Positions 10,692 to 22,690 of a stretch of 64,000 bases of DNA are shown in pieces; within the stretch, counting starts at the first letter, position 1, and every line of letters begins with the position of its first letter. This stretch comes from Lycium barbarum. Taxonomy: Eukaryota; Streptophyta; Magnoliopsida; Solanales; Solanaceae. The notes beneath the pieces were generated by a model. That model was given only the letters and a program-made list of their open reading frames with translations, searched no databases and was not told where the DNA came from. The DNA lies in contig NC_083339.1 of the NCBI RefSeq assembly GCF_019175385.1, forward strand, positions 26,627,637 to 26,691,636. Direction: 5' to 3'. Made by a program: the position numbers and the translations under genes.

Positions 10692-12681
10692 TGTCACGCC
10701 CCGAACCTGGGTTTGGATGTTACACGGCACCTAGTGCCTAACTATATGTGACCCAACGAACCAACTAGTTGGCTGAACCAAAATGTGATATCATAACATA
10801 TTGAATGCAAAAAATAAACTAACACATGCTGATATACTGAAAGTCTGAATGTATAAATAAGTAGCCGACAGCGCTAACACCAAGCCTTTTAAACATCTGA
10901 CTGACTGCCACTATAGTCTATGAAGCCTATATGAATAATGAAGTATGACTGTTTTACCAGGACAAGGCCCCCGACATACCTCACTGACTGAAATATTGTA
11001 AAGACTGAAAATATAATAACACCCCGAAGGAACTGGGGCTCACCAAGCAGCTGATACGAGAATCCTAGCGAGCGGATCCATCATCCTGTAAATCTGTACC
11101 TACATCGTGAAATGCAAGCCCCGAGCAATAAAAGGGGACGTCAATACATTTAAATTGCACTGGTATGTAAAGCAACTGAAAGAAAGAACTGTAACTACTG
11201 AAACTAAAACTGAACTGATAATTGATAAGTGATAGATGAATCGAACAAAGAAGTAAAGATGTGAATACTCCCTGTTATGAATGAGAAACCACCTGTTTAT
11301 CTGAGTAAATAAGTTGCGGCCTCAGGCCCAATATATATGTGCACAAGCTGCGGCCTCGGGCCCAAGTATAAGTAAACACAACTGCGGCCTCAGGCCCAAA
11401 GATGCATAAAGCATAAACTATGGCCTCAAGCGCAAATACAACTGTTTAACATTCAGGGATTTAAAATCAGGAATTGAGAACCATACTATAATACATGTGT
11501 ACTAAATAATACTGAGTTACATGATACTAGAATACTGAATCATACTGAGTTACATTATATTGGAATACTGAATAGAACTAGGCTAAGACATGTATTCATG
11601 ACTAATTATGAGAATTGAAACTTTAATTGTTTAAAACATACTGAGTATTCTAGACTGAGACTCATGGGCATCAAACACAAGTCTACATTGATTACATACC
11701 GAGCTCACAACGTTTGGAATGAAAGTCATGAATGAACTACGAAACTAGGGAATAGAAGTTCTGCAACTATTCCAGGAACTAAACTTAACTATATTTCTTA
11801 GGCAATTTGTAACGTTGTAAAAGAATGCGGCGCAACGTGGCGTAAGGAGAATCATTAACATTCCCAAACGTAGAGACTTAGCCTCACATACCACAATTCC
11901 GACCTTTTAGCGTATTATAGCGTTCGTCACCCCTTTCGACGTTAATCTAGAGCAATATACATCAAAGGGAATCAATATTAATAAGAATACTCATGCTTTG
12001 ATCATCTAGGCATTTTATCAAACACCTTGTGGGCATAAAGCTCCACAACCCTCATCAATGGTGTTTCTTGATCCAATTACCCAACCTTTTGCTTCTAGGT
12101 GATTCTAAAATCTGAAATAGATATAATTAACATCATTCTTCATCTGATTACAACAATCCTAAGTCAACAATCCAAACCATACAATAGTTTATACGTTTCT
12201 TACTATATAACCTATTAGGTTATCTCTCAAGAACTTAGTCCATAATCACCAATTCAAAGTTATAATCATTTGGAATAGGAAAGTCTTACATACATTATTA
12301 GCTTCAAAAACTAAAGGAAAATCCAAACTTTTGATGAAGAACTCCAATTCCTTCACTTGAACCCTTGAGAAGGATTTTCTTGAAAACCTCGTACCCAGCA
12401 GCGCGCACTCGCTCGTGCATGCAATGGGCCTCTCTTCGCTGCCCTTACAATCATGACATGGCCTTGGGTCACCAGTCTGCTCACGTTGCATGCCCGTGGA
12501 CGACCACCACTGATAGGTCTTAGTAAAACATGCATAACCTTTTGTACATAGATATGATTGACCTGATCCTTATATGGATGGAATTAAAGGTATTTCAAAC
12601 CACTTCCTACACCTCCCATCTTGGATCCGTTAGATCCCAGTATTATGAGTCAAACCTTATCCCGAAAGTACGGGTGTTACA
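10692..12681 (-). mobile_element. Ty3/gypsy solo LTR (family F3)
   Basis: On the plus strand it starts TGTCACGCCCCGAACC and ends ACGGGTGTTACA, so the LTR reads on the minus strand (TGTAACACCCG to GGGGCGTGACA). Exact duplications GGGTT lie at 10687-10691 and 12682-12686. Length is 1990 bp. It shares long matching words with the LTR at 36125-38330 (gaaccaactag, aagtagccgaca, tatagtctatgaagcct). It contains a short array of gcggcctcaggcccaa (about 11313-11440). The small reading frames inside it are not genes. Confidence 0.9.
11313..11440. repeat. Short tandem array (gcggcctcaggcccaa type)
   Basis: There are four diverged copies of a 16-bp core spaced about 36 bp apart, within the F3 LTR. The same core recurs three times at about 36768-36850 in the other F3 LTR. 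Confidence 0.8.
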
Positions 12682-12689
12682 GGGTTGCT

Positions 12690-14100
12690 GCATGCAAATA
12701 AGATAAGATAAATTAACCGCCAAATTTTATTTACCAAAGGTCACTAGCTAATTGCTTCTGTTAGATTCACCACTCTGCCTCATGCTGAGCTACCGACTCA
12801 TAATCACATGTTTCCTCTTAGTAAATTGATCAACTGTGATATGATCCTAATTAGGAAAGTATGAAAACACCAACCAAATGCGTGGAAATTAAATAAAGGA
12901 GAAATTGATATATGAGAAAGAAGAGGGGATGAGATAGAAGAAAGAAAGGATTAATTCAACTATAATTGTGACTAATCAACAATCAAAGATGAATTCAAGT
13001 CAAGGGGGAAGGAAACTTGAACTCATACATGGAATTCTAATCCTAGATTATCTAAGAGATGTTCCAAGCTAAGAGATAGGGAATCCACCCACTAATGACT
13101 AAGTATTAACCTAAGCTCCATGAGGGAGAAACTACACTCATAAAAGTTTCATTAATCTCAAAACTAACTAATGAAAATAGGCTAAGACAAGTATATATAG
13201 TTTTGCCTTTGCATGCCTAGCCACACTTATTTGACAACTAGCCACATTTGGCATTTAACTACTAGCTACATTTAAAATCTAGGCATTATCAAGGAAAGGC
13301 TCTTCTTAAAATGTAGCAGTCTTGGACTCTTCCATCCAAACTATCTCCCATATCTTAAAGGCTGCCACCCGTTGACCTTCTATCATCTTCAAGAGCTCCA
13401 GCTTCATGATCAAGGAATGTATAGCTTGAAGATGTGCACTTGAGCTTCCTTGAATTCCCAAGAGGTTGCATACTCTCAATGAATTTCTCCTCAAAGTGTC
13501 CATCTTCTTGAAATTGAAAGTTAACACTAGATGGTATTGAGGATCAGCTCCAACTCGAGTCATTATCAACATTAAGCTTCTCGATATCGTATCAAAGTGG
13601 CTTAAACGCCACTCCTAGGATCCTATTTCTACTTGAAGAAACATGGATTTATGAGTCAAAAAATTAACATGAGATAAATTATCAATCTAACAGGCAGGGT
13701 AATTAGCGAGGGATTACAAATAGATGATATAAGTTAGTGTCTTGGAAAAATATTTTAGTAAGATTAGGGCTAACTTACTAAAATATTTTTCAAGAGTACC
13801 TTCATTTTCTTTGAAACTTGATGATATCAGAATGGATCGAAATTTTTATTTTCGTATTGAGATCATGATGAACTAAAATTGAAGGAACTTCTAGAGTTTC
13901 TAGAAAAGGACATTTTGTTCCACTAAGAACTGTATCCAACATGGAACAAAGACCGTCAAAAAATTGCAGCCACTAACTGCACATAATTACAAAGGTAGCT
14001 TAGAATCCCACCATTGAAGAATTAATGTTGATGTAGTTATTCATACATGCAATTTTAATTCTAATTTTCAGAGAATCATGTTTCAGTTGTCCATCGAGTA
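12690..14100. other. Unassigned intergenic DNA with one hairpin
   Basis: I see no gene. The segment 13000-13300 has a leader-like, possibly LTR-derived look, but no termini. At 13592-13600 there is a gtatcaaagtgg that resembles a methionine-tRNA primer site only weakly. A near-perfect 21-bp inverted repeat lies at 13741-13794. Confidence 0.4.
13741..13794. repeat. Hairpin, 21-bp arms
   Basis: The arm cttggaaaaatattttagtaa is followed by a loop of about 11 bases and its near-perfect reverse complement ending tatttttcaag. There is one mismatch or extra base. It may be a MITE core or chance in AT-rich DNA. Confidence 0.7.
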
Positions 14101-14101
14101 T

Positions 14102-14553
14102 GCAAAAAATCTGGAGACTTCCGCTTGGTTAAATGATAATCTACACATACAGCAAGGAGTGCAAAGATTCAAGATCCTCAGGACGTCCAACCTATATATT
14201 AAAATTAAAAATATCAACTTGGCATAATACATAAACAGGACCTCAAACTTGGCCTCAACTGGCAAGTATACCCTCAACTTTAGGTGTGCACAAGTAGGCA
14301 CCTCAACTTGTATAAAGTTGAACACGTAAACAAAAATGCTGGCATGACACATAAATTTTAGAAGTGTCTAGATGATCCTTTTGTAAGTTGGAGTGTTCAG
14401 CTGACAAAGTGGAGACAAGTTGAGGTGCCTACTTGTGCACACCCAAAATTGGAGGGCATACTTGCGAGGAAAAATTTGAGGGCCTGTTTATGTATTATGC
14501 CTATCAAATTTAGTCAAGGAGGACAAACCTGATACTTGATGCACAACAAAACC
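14102..14553 (-). pseudogene. LRR fragment of a fourth TNL (copy D), split by a MITE
   Basis: Once the MITE at 14221-14501 and one 9-bp duplication are removed, the minus strand reads VVHQVSGLSSLTKFD, a short degenerate link with a TAG, then GRPEDLESLHSLL. This matches the LRR exon of copy C (LHQLSGLSFLRFLHL, then GGLHEDLGSLHFLEELNL). Below about 14130 the frame breaks and stops appear. It lies directly behind the 3' end of copy B, with the join at about 14555, so it is a separate partial copy rather than part of B. Confidence 0.65.
14221..14501. mobile_element. Mutator-like foldback MITE in an LRR exon
   Basis: This 281-bp element has long inverted arms: GGCATAATACATAAACAGG at the left end and cctgtttatgtattatgcc at the right, with the arms continuing inwards. 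It is flanked by 9-bp duplications TATCAACTT (14212-14220) and TATCAAATT (14502-14510), one mismatch. A 9-bp duplication is the Mutator-family hallmark. It has no transposase. Confidence 0.8.
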
Positions 14554-14559
14554 ATTGTT

Positions 14560-15118
14560 GCTTGATCCATCTCTTTATTCTTTTAGCCCGAATGTTGTCC
14601 CAGTCTGTTGCAATGTTATGCTCACCAGACACCTGCAAACTAGAAGTGTGTGATGGCTCGATTTGCCTAAATTCCATTAGCCGCATCCTTCTCCATCTCC
14701 TAAATCTACTATCATACTCCAGGCGAACTCCTCAACATGCTTCCTCCCCTGACTGTGTAGATACCTCAAATAGGCAATAATCATTTGGGTTCTTCCCTTA
14801 TTTATTGTCATAAGCATGCCACAATGTTTTAGATGGTATGTAGATGAAACACTTGGCAGAAGGAAAAGGATTAGATTCAAGGATGACACACTTCAAGGAA
14901 TGTTCTCTTTCAGGGTCAGATTTGCAGACCAATGCAGCTATTAATACCATATTTGCTTCATATTAGGACGGTAGCTTATTGAAAAACCCATGAAATTATC
15001 GATATACGAAGATGGGTTCAGATCAATTGAGATCCCCTTTTGATTTTTAAACTTATAACCAAATTTTGTTTCCTCCAGGAAATCAAATGTGAAAATAATC
15101 CCTTTGGTGGAAGTCATA
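14560..15118 (-). pseudogene. Exon 5 of TNL copy B: C-terminal post-LRR domain
   Basis: The acceptor TTGCAG is at 15124-15119. It reads GISIDLNPSSYIDNFMGFSI, shifts frame near 14960, continues ALVCKSDPEREHSLK, then KCFIYIPSKTLWHAY, reaches an in-frame TAA after DNK, and continues GKNPNDYCLFEVST and EPSHTS. This is the C-terminal jelly-roll/Ig-like domain found after the LRRs in TNLs. In known TNLs the domain takes part in effector recognition. Copy C has an open version. Confidence 0.8.
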
Positions 15119-15201
15119 CTGCAACAGAAATAATAATTATTAATAGGGAACAATTTGACAAGAATATTAAACATACATATATGTGAGGGAGAGATGAAAA
15201 C

Positions 15202-15303
15202 CTGGATATAATTGTCCAAGTTAAATACTGTAGGGACTTCAACACATTAACTTGCCATTCGGAACATTCATGACCACCCCATGATAAATGGAGAGAACAC
15301 AAC
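15202..15303 (-). pseudogene. LRR exon 4 of TNL copy B, 3' part
   Basis: It reads SWGGHECSEWQVNVLKSLQ and ends with donor CCAG|GTTTTC at 15202/15201. The matching piece of copy C reads SWHGHEKSEYETVSTCQVNV and ends with the same donor at 58202. It is followed by an 83-bp intron and exon 5. To the right it is bounded by the LTR nest. Confidence 0.75.
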
Positions 15304-17136
15304 TTAAGACACTTATGAACTTGTGGATTAAAAGAGAGTTTTTATGAGTTCTCCTTCTAGGCTTGTAATCTTGATTAATTGATTGGGTTTATGCTAGATT
15401 ATATTGTATCTAAGGTTGTTAATCATATATCTCTGATTATTAGTTTTGAATTCTTGAATCTAAGAGTTAGGGTTTATACCCAAAATTGGGAGTTTTGCTT
15501 GGATTTCTAAATTGGATGAATCCTTGAGCTAAATTAGCAATTAGTTGATGGGTTTTGATCATCTAGTGTTTAATTGGATATTTTACCCTCGAATTTTTCG
15601 TTTTGACCTTGTGGGCCCTGTTTTCCTAAATTCTAGGGTTGGGTTTTGACCTAATTTGAATGATTTCAAGATAGGTATCGATCTTCATGATTTCTAATCT
15701 AGATTTAAAATATACCTAGACTTTCTTGATCTTGAGGCTCAGCGGAAGGGCAAGGCTAAGGAGTGACTGTTGGTGTATTGTTGTTCAGCCATCCAGGTAG
15801 GTTATGGCTTACCCTTGGTGAGACTTCGTGTAGCGAAGCATATATTTATATGATATTTTCGAAGAAAGTATGTAAACCTTCGGATATGAAGTTGGGTTGG
15901 ATATTGTCTTAGGTTGGGGCCTGTTGTGTGATTGGGGCTAGCCACCCCATTGTGTTGTGACTTGATTGTTCTATTGTATTGGCTTGATGCCACGTGCTGT
16001 TAGTAGATATTGGGATCTATTAGTCCTTCTTGATTGTGATATTGTAGTACTTTACGGGTTGATTTTAATGCGAGGATAGAGTTCTATATGACTTATGTAG
16101 TCTTTCATGATATTGTCGGCATACCACTGTTGGTACTTGTGACACTAATATATTGTTGGCATACCCATTGTTGGTTCTTGTGTTATTGATCTGATTATTG
16201 ATGTTGATACATGCATTGCACGCACTCTTATGATATACTTTTGATACATTGTTGGTATTTGATGAAACACTGTGATAAGCTGGGCTCGATTTTTAAATGA
16301 GAATGACGTGAGAGTCTGATATCCGATGTTAGTCCCGGAATCATGGATTGAGTGAGTGCATAGACTCCGCGGGTCCTCCAGGGTGGTGCCGGTGAGAATC
16401 CCCGTGGGCAAAGATCCGGGATGAGTGGCACTTAGACATCGCGAGTCACCTTGGGTTGTGCTACCGAGACGTCAATATTTTCGTCTGGAGAACATGTGTA
16501 CATAGCATTTGCATGGCATTGCATTGCATTCATACATTATTGCATTGCATTGCATCACGACTTACATTGAGATGATTTGGTGTTTTACTTGTGATGTTGG
16601 ATTCGGATTTGACATATTGAGACTTGGCACATGTGGGATTAGATGCTCTACTTAGGTGATGACGTGTACTTGGCTTCGATTATGCTTGACTTATACTTGT
16701 TAGTTTATCTGCCTATCTTTCTTTATTGTCTAAATTATGTTAGCTATACTTAGTTAGCCTATGATACCTACCAGTACTGTGGTTTTGTACTGATCTACAC
16801 TTGCTGCATTCTTTTATGAATGCAGAGTACCAGGTTAGGTCTTCATCCATCTCCTCTAGCTGATAGTCGCCTTCAGCATTAGCGTCAAGTTTCCAGGGTG
16901 AGCACGAGTCATTCGCCGCCTTGAAGACTCCTCTTATTATCACGTCTTACTTTTCTACTCTGAGACACAGACATATTGATGTATTATTATATTATTCCAG
17001 ACTTGTATTATTTCTTTTAGATGCTCTTATATGACTTAGATCAGACCCTGGGGGTGTTTCCTTATTTCCGCACTATTTCTATTATATATTATTGTGAGAC
17101 TTTTGTAATTTTTCTTTTTCGCTTGCTTGATTTATT
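15304..17136 (+). mobile_element. Ty3/gypsy LTR (family F2), 5'-truncated, left part
   Basis: It shares ordered words with the complete F2 LTR at 23613-26765: a ggcatacc-cattgttgg repeat at about 16110-16180, gttgtgctaccgagacgt at about 16455, and a block around cctatgatacctaccagtac with ttgtactgat and acttgctgca at about 16760-16810. It continues after the 17137-22685 insertion as 22691-22783, ending GGGTCGTGACA. The start (TGTAACGAC in the full copy) is not found, so the left end near 15304 is truncated and has no duplication. It splits LRR exon 4 of copy B. Confidence 0.75.
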
Positions 17137-18710
17137 TGTTGCACCTCGTAATTTTGTACGTTGAGATTCGTTAGGTGTTAGCTATCCAATTGCAGACGCT
17201 GGGGTATTTTCTAGGATATATTAGATTATATGTGTCCGTTTTATGGTTATGAGGGTTTAAGTTCATGTACTAGGTCATGGACGGATTGGAGGGCAAGTGG
17301 CTTAAGGAAGTTAAGTTTGTTGGAGCTTTGGAAAGAGGATGGGCAAGGTTTCGTACGATAATTTGGTCTAATTTGAGAGAAGGATATCTCCTAGTATATT
17401 AGGAGTTTTGAAGTAAAATAAAAGCCTAAATTGAAGTTCATAAATTCTAGTTTCCAATGCAACAAACCATGCATCGATCCGACATCGGAATCTAACATTA
17501 TGAGCATTTGAAGACGGACTACCAAAGCAGGGAAATAACCCTGCGCGAACGCGGCTGGGACTGACACGAACGCGCAAAGCAATTTTAAGTCGGTTTCCAC
17601 CGACTTCCACACACTATATAAGGACCTAAATGCCCTTTTCTCCATCCAATAATTTCCCAAAAAGCTCAGCAAACATAAAGGGGCATATATGTACCATAGA
17701 ATTAAGGGATTTGAGTGATTTCAAGTGGCGAAGTACTAATCAAGGCTCGGCTAACATATAGTTGTGATTATAGTGTCGTTTTGCGGTGGATGTTGGCCTG
17801 GATTCAAAGTAGATATTGAAGATATTTTTGTTCTAGTAAGAACACGGTATGGATCTCTCTTTATTGATATTGATTTAGGTTTATTTACAAAGATAGATTT
17901 ATTAAATCATCGTGTAGTGGATTAGTTGGTTGGGAAATCAGGTAAACATCGTGTGGGATATTTTTTGGAGTATATTGGTACTGATAATGATGTTGTTGAT
18001 ATTAGAGTTGTCGTTGTTGTTGGTTGTTGGTTGTCACACCCTAATTCCGCTAGGGTGTGATGGGCACCCGACCCTTACCTAGGGCCGAGCGAACCCTCAG
18101 ACTCTTGCTGCACATAAAATCATGTCAAACTTTTCAAATCAAATGAGATGAAATACATCGTAAATTTTTTTTTTCCAGAAATATTCTTTCACGTAGCTTC
18201 CAAGCATAACGAATCAATAATCATACAAAATTCAGTACATAACACAGACCGACATTTTGGCTGACGGAGCCGCTTACAGACTGACAACCAATACCCACGA
18301 CGCTGTCTGCAAAGTCTCTAACGTAATCCAGAAAGCATAACATACCAACTCTGACTCGGCAGCACTCCGGGAACAAATGGAGCTTGCCATCTGCACTGGA
18401 ACATCTTCTATATTGTCTTCAACTCACCTGGGAGTACCTGCGCGGCATGAAACGCAGCCCCCCGAAAAGAGGGGTCAGTACGAAATATGTACTGAGTATG
18501 TAAAGCATACAACACAGAAAGAAAAGTCACAACTGAAATGCGATATATAGAAAGCGAGCACAATAGCCAGCATACTAAGGAATCGTATCCGGCGTACAAC
18601 AGGCAAAAGAAGTTCCGGAGAAATCAACACGACAATCGGGATGACAAAATGTTTGCTTTCTTTTGGAAAACATCTTTGTTTCACACACATAGAAGAATCA
18701 ACGCACAATT

Positions 18711-18955
18711 TCCGCGGCCATAAGTCCAGCGGTCACAATCACACATACCGCGGTCAAGTATCCAGCGGTTTTCTATCACAAGTTCGACATACCGCGGTCA
18801 AGGGTCCAGCGGTCTATGTCGGCATAATCACAAGTGCGGAAGACGCGGTCAAGGGTCCAGCAGTCAATGCCACACGTCCGGCATGACGCGGTCAAGGGTC
18901 CAGTAGTCAATGTCGAGCACGCCGCGGTCGAGGGTCCAGCGGCCAATATCACATA
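18711..18955. repeat. Minisatellite (gcggtcaagggtccagcggtc type)
   Basis: About six diverged copies of a roughly 45-50 bp unit built on cgcggtcaagggtccag. It produces spurious open frames with repeated VKGPAV words at 18641-19040. Confidence 0.85.
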
Positions 18956-20591
18956 TGCGCATATTCACATAACCGGCCCGGGACTCGGTAACACAGAAGA
19001 TAACCAGACAAAATGCCAAATTATCACTTTCCAAACATAATCACACATGCCAGGATCATGCATCACACAGGACTCAGGTATACCAAAATCGTATATCAGA
19101 AAATAAAGAAAATAAGTAGTTTGTCCAGAATCTCAGGGTAAGATTTTTAAAAACGCTTTAGATGTCAAAAACATTTTATAATGCTCATGAAGGTGGTCAT
19201 AACACCTATCATATAGTGAACAGCATAATAACCAGGAGTTACCTGCGAACTCCGGACAAGAGTACATTGGCTAAAGCCGTACATCACATGTCAGGGTTTC
19301 GGTCCCCACAATTGGGTCAATAATCATTAAAATCCGTCTCGGGATAGATAAAATATCTCCCGTTTAGTAGTCGGAACAATAACCATGAGTTCCCTTGACT
19401 TACCGTACGGGAATAAGACAAACAGAACAATAAGAGAGGCATCGGGGATAGCGGGCCCACCTCGGGCCAAGTCGAGGCGGCGGACGAGAATCACGCCCAT
19501 TAGACTCTACGGAGTCATCCAAGAAAGTTTTAGAACGATCGGGTTACATTTGTAAACGTTTTGGAAGTCCAACCACTTTTCTAGTAAAATGCACCTTTTA
19601 TAATTCAATTCTATTGAATGAATAGTAACGAAAACTAATCTCGGGTTACGATGAGCAGGATGGTCCCCGAGGCCGAAATCTCAACCTAGTAGACCTAGGG
19701 CATGCCAAAGAAGGAAAGGATAAGCTTTACATACCTTTCGCGCTACTCACGCTTGTCCAAACTCAATCTCCGATTCGCCCAAAACCTACAAATGGTCATT
19801 TTTACCAATTGTTAACTATAAGGCTTTTGGTATTCAATCTTTAACTCATCACTTGTCTACAACAATTTGGGCAGCATTTCCCCTATAAACTCGTCTATCC
19901 GAATTTCCAATTGCTCTCCTGTTGACACAAAAATACCAATAATAACATATGGACACAACCATATCTTCAATTCTTTTATTTCAACAAGAACAACAACATA
20001 TCAAAACAACCCCCAACTGTAACATAACGATGCCCGAAATTCTAACGAACACTTGCAATACACCAAGCAGCCCATATGCACTTCTTATACCTTATTTCAT
20101 GCCATATTTTCAGAAAATTTCAGGGAAATACAACAGCAGCCACTCGACACCACATCATCTACTCATGTGCAATAAAACCACATTATTATCTCTATAATCC
20201 TTACAACAACCCACAACAATTTAACTCCAACTCTAACCATTAAATTCCTTCACTCTCCTCACATATCCATGATTACAACAACCAAAATATTAATTAAAAT
20301 CAGTCCATCAATTTCAATTAAAACAGCCCCTCACCCATAAATTTCAACAAAACAACAAACGAGTTTATAATGTTGTTTTCTCCGTTCTAATTCGTTAAAA
20401 CTCTAAATAAACACTTTAATAACATAAAAGGAATTTTATAAATACCTTATCAGAAGCTCCACCACGAAAATTTCATCCCCCAAGACCAATATTTATCTCA
20501 AATTGAAGGCAACGCAACGTACAACGTTTTTCTCTTCATGAGCTTCGGGATTCGGAGCTCGGATTTTGATCAAAATGGCTTCCTTAGCCTA

Positions 20592-20592
<1 letters not shown>

Positions 20593-20623
<31 letters not shown>
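20593..20623. repeat. (CT)n microsatellite
   Basis: An uninterrupted CT dinucleotide run inside the innermost F1 LTR. Confidence 0.95.
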
Positions 20624-21853
20624 AATGTTTTTGGAGGATATTAGCTGAAAATGATCAGCCCTCAAGTGAATTTGCCATATATATTAACGTTAATGGGCCT
20701 CATGGGCCGAAACATTAGTGTTTGGGTCGGGTCCAAACTTGCTGCCCTGCCAGCCCAAATTGCATCGTCCATATTTCCTTATCTAAATATCATTTTGCCG
20801 AGCGGTTTGTTGCGTTGGAAACTAGACTCGATGAACGTAATTTTAGGCTTTTGAAACACCTTAAAACTCCTCATATACTAGGAGATATGCCCCCAACAAT
20901 ATGGGCTAAAAATCTGGTCCGAGATTTTACTGAAGTTGTTCCGATGCATTTTGTTTAGATTCGTTTATCTTCTAATCCTCTTCCAACTCTCATGTAACCT
21001 CTTATACATACATATACATACATAACAATCCATACACGTCTTGAAGGGTCCGGAGAATCACCATAACCTTAAACGTAACTGGAGAACTTACGAAGCTTCG
21101 ACGAAACTCCAATCGCAAAAATATATTCATATCTTTTATCCATCTTCTATATCATTACTAATAATCTCAAATACTTTAAAAGGGCACTCACATTACCTCA
21201 TATACGCTCATAACGCGATTTCAAATCCTTTAGGTTACGATGTCACCTCGGGATACTTAAGGCAACCATATATATAACGATATTCTTACTAACTCGATTA
21301 ACTTTCCTTGAACTTTCTTAACTCATTCTTTCTTGTCTTAATTAAAATAGCACAGACTCTTACGGAGTGTAACATTGGTATTGTGATTTCGGGATAGGGA
21401 TATAAACAGGGGAGATGCTACCCAAATTTCAGCAGATTCTAAAAGGATTTAATTTGAAGGCTTAAGACAAGCATTTGACGATAAGCCTAACAATAGTATG
21501 AATGGTTTTTTATGTAGATTGTGAGACTACGAAAGATCGTTTGTAGATTAAAAGATAGGAAGTAAGTTGGAAAGTCGAGAAGTAAGCTTCAGGTATGTTA
21601 ATGCTATTCCTTATTTTCATTGGCATGATTCCTACTATTGAGACATCCTTGACTATTCACACAAAGATATGCTATTCACGAAGATTATACTTGGGTTACC
21701 ATAACCCTATTATAGTACTCCTTTCTAGTTAAGAGTGAGTATAAGAATAGTTGCGTTTTATAAGATGATTGAGTGACATGAGGTATAATTAGTGTATATG
21801 TTGCTTATAGGTTGTTATGTTGCCTTCGAGTTATCGTTATGTGTTTGTATACG

Positions 21854-21994
21854 CCTGGCCCACGGGTCATGGAGTTGTTGCCTGACCGATGGGTCACGGA
21901 GTTGCGCATACCTGACCTACGGGTCATGGAGTTGATTATACCTGGCTTATGAGTCATAGAGTTATCTATGCCTGACCCTCGGGTCACGGAGTTA
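21854..21994. repeat. Short tandem array in LTR
   Basis: Five diverged copies of a unit with the core cctgacc-acgggtcatggagtt, in the distal part of the 17137-22685 LTR. The position is equivalent to the 37-bp minisatellite of the 3701-6550 LTR, but the unit is different. Confidence 0.85.
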
Positions 21995-22690
21995 TGTTAT
22001 CTTGCCTCGGATGAAAGGCAACCTAGGTAGAATACCTCCAGATGCTTTCTTGAAATATCCAGGGTATAGTTTGTTATTCCATTCCAGCTGTTATCTTGCC
22101 TTATATATTCAGTACATTATTCGTACACACGTCCCTTTGTCTGGGGGTGATGTATTCATGCCTACAGGTGCAGATCGACAGACCGATAGACCTCCCCAGT
22201 AGGCGGGATTGGATATCAGCTGATTGGTGAGCTCTCTCTTTGTTCGGAGTTGCCAGGTCTTTGGAGTCACTCCCTTTTTTATTCCAATTGTACGGTCGGA
22301 GCCCTGTTCCGACCGTGGTACATTCATACTTTCCCTAGAGGCTTGTAGACGAGTCCTACATATATAGTGTGACTGTGTGATAGCCTTGTCGGCTTGTATA
22401 TGTCTGTTGGATACTGTTGGATTTGTACGATCAAAGTAACCTTGTCGGCCTGCTCAGTTGTGTATATATATTTTGGGTGTGTGTGCCCAGTTCAGACGAG
22501 ATAGTCAGTACTTTTATATATGTCTAGATTGTGGCCTTGCCAGCTTATTGGTATCGTTGTGGGCAGGTGGGCCTTATCGGTCTAAGTTGGGGGTTACTCC
22601 CCAGATTTTTAGCCTTAGAGTGGTTCGCTCAGGCCTAGTGTGGCATCGAGTGCCGGTCATGCCACTCCAAATTTGAGGCGTGACATTATT

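Larger units (their letters stand above)
18032..21374 (-). mobile_element. Ty3/gypsy solo LTR (family F1), innermost
   Basis: On the plus strand it starts TGTCACACCCTAATTCC and ends CGGAGTGTAACA, so it lies in minus orientation. Exact duplications TTGGT are at 18027-18031 and 21375-21379. Length is 3343 bp. The minus strand carries a block near 18480-18510 (tacatactcagtacat, then cgtactgac) shared with the 3701-6550 LTR. It holds a minisatellite (18711-18955) and a CT run (20593-20623). Short reading frames inside are not genes. Confidence 0.9.
17137..22685 (+). mobile_element. Ty3/gypsy solo LTR (family F1), middle level of a nest
   Basis: It starts TGTTGCACCTCGTAATTTTG and ends TTGAGGCGTGACA. 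Exact duplications TTATT lie at 17132-17136 and 22686-22690. It is interrupted by 18032-21374; its own length is 2201 bp. The distal part carries attcagtacattattcgtac at about 22098-22117, plus repeated ccttgtcggc words, as in the other F1 LTRs. Removing it rejoins the F2 LTR. Confidence 0.9.

Noticed and set aside
13590..13605. Retrotransposon primer site
   Set aside because: The gtatcaaagtgg word differs from the methionine-tRNA site and no LTR borders it.
18538..19040. Overlapping plus-strand frames of 61-81 codons
   Set aside because: They read through the minisatellite of a minus-strand solo LTR; repeated VKGPAV words come from the tandem unit.
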